Source of the DNA: Coriobacteriales bacterium | Lineage (GTDB): Bacteria; Actinomycetota; Coriobacteriia; Coriobacteriales; UBA8131 | Assembly: GCA_031267175.1 (NCBI GenBank) | Contig: JAIRZP010000180.1 | Location: 1 to 7,798 of the forward strand | Direction: 5' to 3' | DNA length: 7,798 nt | Shown: in pieces, positions 6,683 to 7,798 of the stretch | How the letters are laid out: every line of letters starts with the position of its first letter | Numbering within the stretch: the first letter of the stretch is position 1 | Notes under the pieces: model-generated | Seen by the model: the letters and a program-made list of their open reading frames with translations, nothing else | The model's database searches: none | What the model was told of the DNA's origin: nothing | Position numbers and translations under genes: made by a program

Positions 6683-7133
6683 AAATAGTAAAGTCGTTCT
6701 CCTCTTTTAGCTGAGTGGCAGCAGCAAAGAGGTTTTTGACCGCGCGGAGGATGACGCCAAAGAAGGCGGCGAGCACTGCCAGCACAAAGAATACGACGCT
6801 CACAAAGCTACTGGCCAGCAGTATGAGTGCCGCGGCAAAGCAACACCAGGATATAATCCGCAAAAACCGCACATTGCCCGGGGTAAACACGGCTCCCCTG
6901 CGCACCGCGCCCAGCAACTTGTCAAGCGCTATCAGGGCAATAAACGCCGGCACACAGAAGCTGTAATAGACGGGCATGAGCAGTGGAATGCTTTCCGGGG
7001 AGATGAGTGCCCGATGCTCGAAGAACCCCGACGAGCATAAAAACGGAAGCGCAACGGCCAGGGCAAGCGCCAGCACCATGACAACGCGGGTACACACAAC
7101 CGAAAGGAGTACGGATTTATCTTGATTCCACAC
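6681..7133 (-). CDS. DUF2975 membrane protein
   Basis: A 150-residue protein with four predicted membrane helices (about 10-34, 51-70, 93-112, 112-130). The FTPGNVRFLRIISWCC stretch (83-98) and the ending ILRAVKNLFAAATQLKEENDFTI (128-150) identify the DUF2975 family, usually found beside a YozG-like XRE regulator as here. The start is a GTG at 7131-7133, supported by GAGAGG 9 nt upstream. It is the first gene of the minus-strand run, with its upstream region carrying the TATCG half-site array. The function is unknown; a role in sensing or relaying a membrane or nutritional state to the partner regulator is inference only. Confidence 0.9.
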   Translation of the reverse strand: MWNQDKSVLLSVVCTRVVMVLALALAVALPFLCSSGFFEHRALISPESIPLLMPVYYSFCVPAFIALIALDKLLGAVRRGAVFTPGNVRFLRIISWCCFAAALILLASSFVSVVFFVLAVLAAFFGVILRAVKNLFAAATQLKEENDFTI

Positions 7134-7200
7134 AGGACGATACCTCTCTTTCTGGAACGTGCGTGGGTGAAGCGCGGGACCTCTTGCCTACTGAGTCTGT

Positions 7201-7206
7201 ATCATA
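7201..7206 (-). promoter_or_regulatory. Possible -10 box of the DUF2975-led operon
   Basis: TATGAT on the minus strand matches the TATAAT consensus at five of six bases and would start transcription about 60 nt before the GTG. No good -35 lies at 16-18 nt; that interval is occupied by the half-site array. A second candidate is TATATT at 7213-7218. The assignment is tentative. Confidence 0.3.
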
Positions 7207-7216
7207 GGGCAAAATA

Positions 7217-7242
7217 TATCGTTATTCGATAAGAAATTATCG
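7217..7242. promoter_or_regulatory. Operator-like array: TATCG / CGATA / TATCG half-sites
   Basis: Three 5-bp half-sites in alternating orientation lie at 7217-7221 (TATCG), 7227-7231 (CGATA) and 7238-7242 (TATCG), with centres 10 and 11 bp apart, one helical turn each. They form two overlapping inverted repeats: TATCG-5-CGATA, and CGATAA-GAAA-TTATCG at 7227-7242. The AT-rich array lies just upstream of the TATGAT -10-like box of the minus-strand operon, where a repressor would act. The XRE product encoded in the operon is the natural candidate; this is inferred. Confidence 0.5.
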
Positions 7243-7473
7243 TTTGTTGATTTGTTGTTGCCGTTTGGCTTCCCTCATCGTTCCTTGCAACGAGGGAGGG
7301 GGGAGGGATTTTGTAACGGCGGTGAGGCTATCGAAGTAGTCCTCATACATCGCTCCGGGGGCGTTCATCGTGAACACCCACCCACCATTGGCCGCTTGGT
7401 TCATAGTATGCCATCTGTCCTCACCCTTTTCGCAATAGCCCTGTACGGGTTTTACTGTCGGGGGTGTATGGTA
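7237..7473 (-). pseudogene. Possible decayed coding remnant (cupin-like C-terminal end)
   Basis: This frame is open for 78 codons before its TAA (7237-7239), bounded upstream by a TGA at 7474-7476. An ATG at 7402-7404 would give 55 residues. The middle part reads like real protein: WHTMNQAANGGWVF then TMNAPGAMYEDYFDSL, with mostly G/C third positions. It resembles the end of small cupins, where a W-H-T-x-x-N strand is followed by a P-x-G-x-x-x-Y-F helix. The end is low-complexity (PPP, QQQ). No ribosome site stands at normal distance from the ATG, and the frame is broken where the DUF433 promoter region begins. It could equally be chance; the cupin link is from memory of the family and weak. 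Confidence 0.25.
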
Positions 7474-7477
7474 TCAT
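7469..7477 (+). promoter_or_regulatory. Possible extended -10 promoter of the DUF433 gene
   Basis: TGGTATCAT fits the extended -10 form TGnTATnAT. A weak -35 (TTTTAC, 7450-7455) stands 16 nt upstream of TATCAT. Transcription from here would begin a few bases after the GTG at 7478, which argues that the protein starts at the later ATG (7538). Confidence 0.35.
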
Positions 7478-7522
7478 GTGAGAAGTCTTGATAATCTTGA
7501 CTATACAGTGCGACCGAAAATT

Positions 7523-7529
7523 GAGGCGG
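7523..7529 (+). promoter_or_regulatory. Shine-Dalgarno site deciding the DUF433 start
   Basis: GAGGCGG lies 8 nt before the ATG at 7538-7540. The longer frame from the GTG at 7478 has no comparable site, and its 20 extra residues do not resemble the family, which normally starts just before the E-R-I-T motif. Confidence 0.6.
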
Positions 7530-7537
7530 TAACAACG

Positions 7538-7762
7538 ATGCCTAATGGATTAGAACGAATCACTTTTTCCCACGATGTCATGGGTGGACAGGCGTGCATC
7601 AGAGATCTGCGCGTTCCGGTGACACTGGTCTTGAACCTGATGGCAAACGGAGCAACATTTTCTGACGTGCTTGGTGATTATGAGTATCTTGAGGAAGAAG
7701 ACATCCGGCAAGCTTTGCGCTATGCCTCATGGGCAGCCAGCGATCAAATTCTAGCTCTATAA
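7538..7762 (+). CDS. DUF433 family protein (antitoxin-like)
   Basis: A 74-residue protein matching DUF433 along its whole length: LERITFSHDVMGGQACIRDL (5-24), then VPVTLVLNLMANGATFSDVL (26-45) and an EYLEEEDIRQALRYASWAA segment that forms the helix-turn-helix-like end. Family members are winged-helix-like and are often the antitoxin of a two-gene module whose partner is a PIN-like DUF5615 toxin placed directly downstream. I start it at the ATG at 7538, with GAGGCGG 8 nt upstream, rather than the in-frame GTG at 7478; the length then agrees with the usual 70-80 residues. After the TAA only 36 bases remain. A GTG at 7767-7769 opens a frame that stops within nine codons, so no overlapping partner is seen. 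Base composition is more AT-rich than in the neighbouring operon, hinting at separate origin. Confidence 0.85.
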   Translation: MPNGLERITFSHDVMGGQACIRDLRVPVTLVLNLMANGATFSDVLGDYEYLEEEDIRQALRYASWAASDQILAL

Positions 7763-7798
7763 AAGTGTACAATCCCGGCTTAGCGACCTGATACCGCT

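Larger units (their letters stand above)
7134..7537. other. Divergent intergenic region with control elements and a possible gene remnant
   Basis: About 400 bases separate the DUF2975 and DUF433 starts. They hold the DUF2975 ribosome site (7143-7148), a TATGAT -10-like box (7201-7206, minus strand), a half-site array (7217-7242), a short minus-strand frame that may be a decayed gene (7237-7473), a hairpin at 7359-7379 (GGG-C-GTTCA, TCG loop, TGAAC-A-CCC) and an extended -10-like element for the plus-strand gene (7469-7477). I see no tRNA or known riboswitch. Confidence 0.6.

Noticed and set aside
7273..7303. Imperfect GC-rich hairpin followed by gggattttgt, terminator-like
   Set aside because: The stem is interrupted by an internal loop, the T run is only four bases and there is no plus-strand gene upstream to terminate.
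7252..7491. Plus-strand 79-codon frame in the divergent intergenic region
   Set aside because: It starts with TTG, has no ribosome site and no family resemblance. The minus strand of the same stretch reads more like protein.
1..7798. CRISPR array, tRNA, rRNA or insertion sequence
   Set aside because: I saw no regularly spaced repeats of suitable length, no cloverleaf-like segments and no transposase frame or paired terminal inverted repeats.

Overview
The window looks like a high-GC chromosomal segment, most plausibly from an anaerobic actinobacterium of the class Coriobacteriia (Eggerthellaceae-like). The signs are a DMSO-reductase-type iron-sulfur subunit, GC-rich codon use with long antisense open frames, frequent TTG/GTG starts, and the pairings DUF2975+XRE and ATPase+secreted protein+MacB-like permease. 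The lineage is an inference from gene content; no rRNA or marker gene is present.

Layout. (1) 1-438, plus strand: the C-terminal part of a DmsB-type 4Fe-4S electron-transfer subunit, cut by the window edge. (2) 439-641: a short convergent intergenic region with a perfect 16-bp palindrome fused to a perfect 14-bp tandem repeat. (3) 642-7133, minus strand: six co-directional, tightly packed genes. In transcription order they are a DUF2975 membrane protein, a small YozG-like XRE repressor, a DUF4173 multi-pass membrane protein, an ABC ATPase, a secreted single-span membrane-anchored protein, and a MacB/FtsX-type permease. (4) 7134-7537: a divergent regulatory region with three TATCG half-sites in alternating orientation and a short, unlisted, possibly decayed minus-strand frame. 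(5) 7538-7762, plus strand: a DUF433 antitoxin-like protein, more AT-rich than its neighbours.

How the genes may work together. The last three minus-strand genes overlap or abut (8-nt overlap, then a 2-nt gap) and form a clear three-part system: a cytoplasmic ATPase, an extracytoplasmic beta-rich protein anchored by one C-terminal helix, and a MacB-like permease with a large extracytoplasmic domain. By analogy with the LolD/MacB/FtsE class they probably do mechanotransmission or export rather than import. DUF2975 plus YozG-like XRE is a recurring pair of unknown function, and DUF4173 is also uncharacterised. If all six are one transcript, the operator-like array at 7217-7242 is the natural control point.

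The most noteworthy sequence-level observation is a 14-bp near-perfect tandem duplication over the start codon of the XRE gene. It separates the Shine-Dalgarno sequence from the true start and creates a five-codon mini-ORF whose stop overlaps the real ATG.
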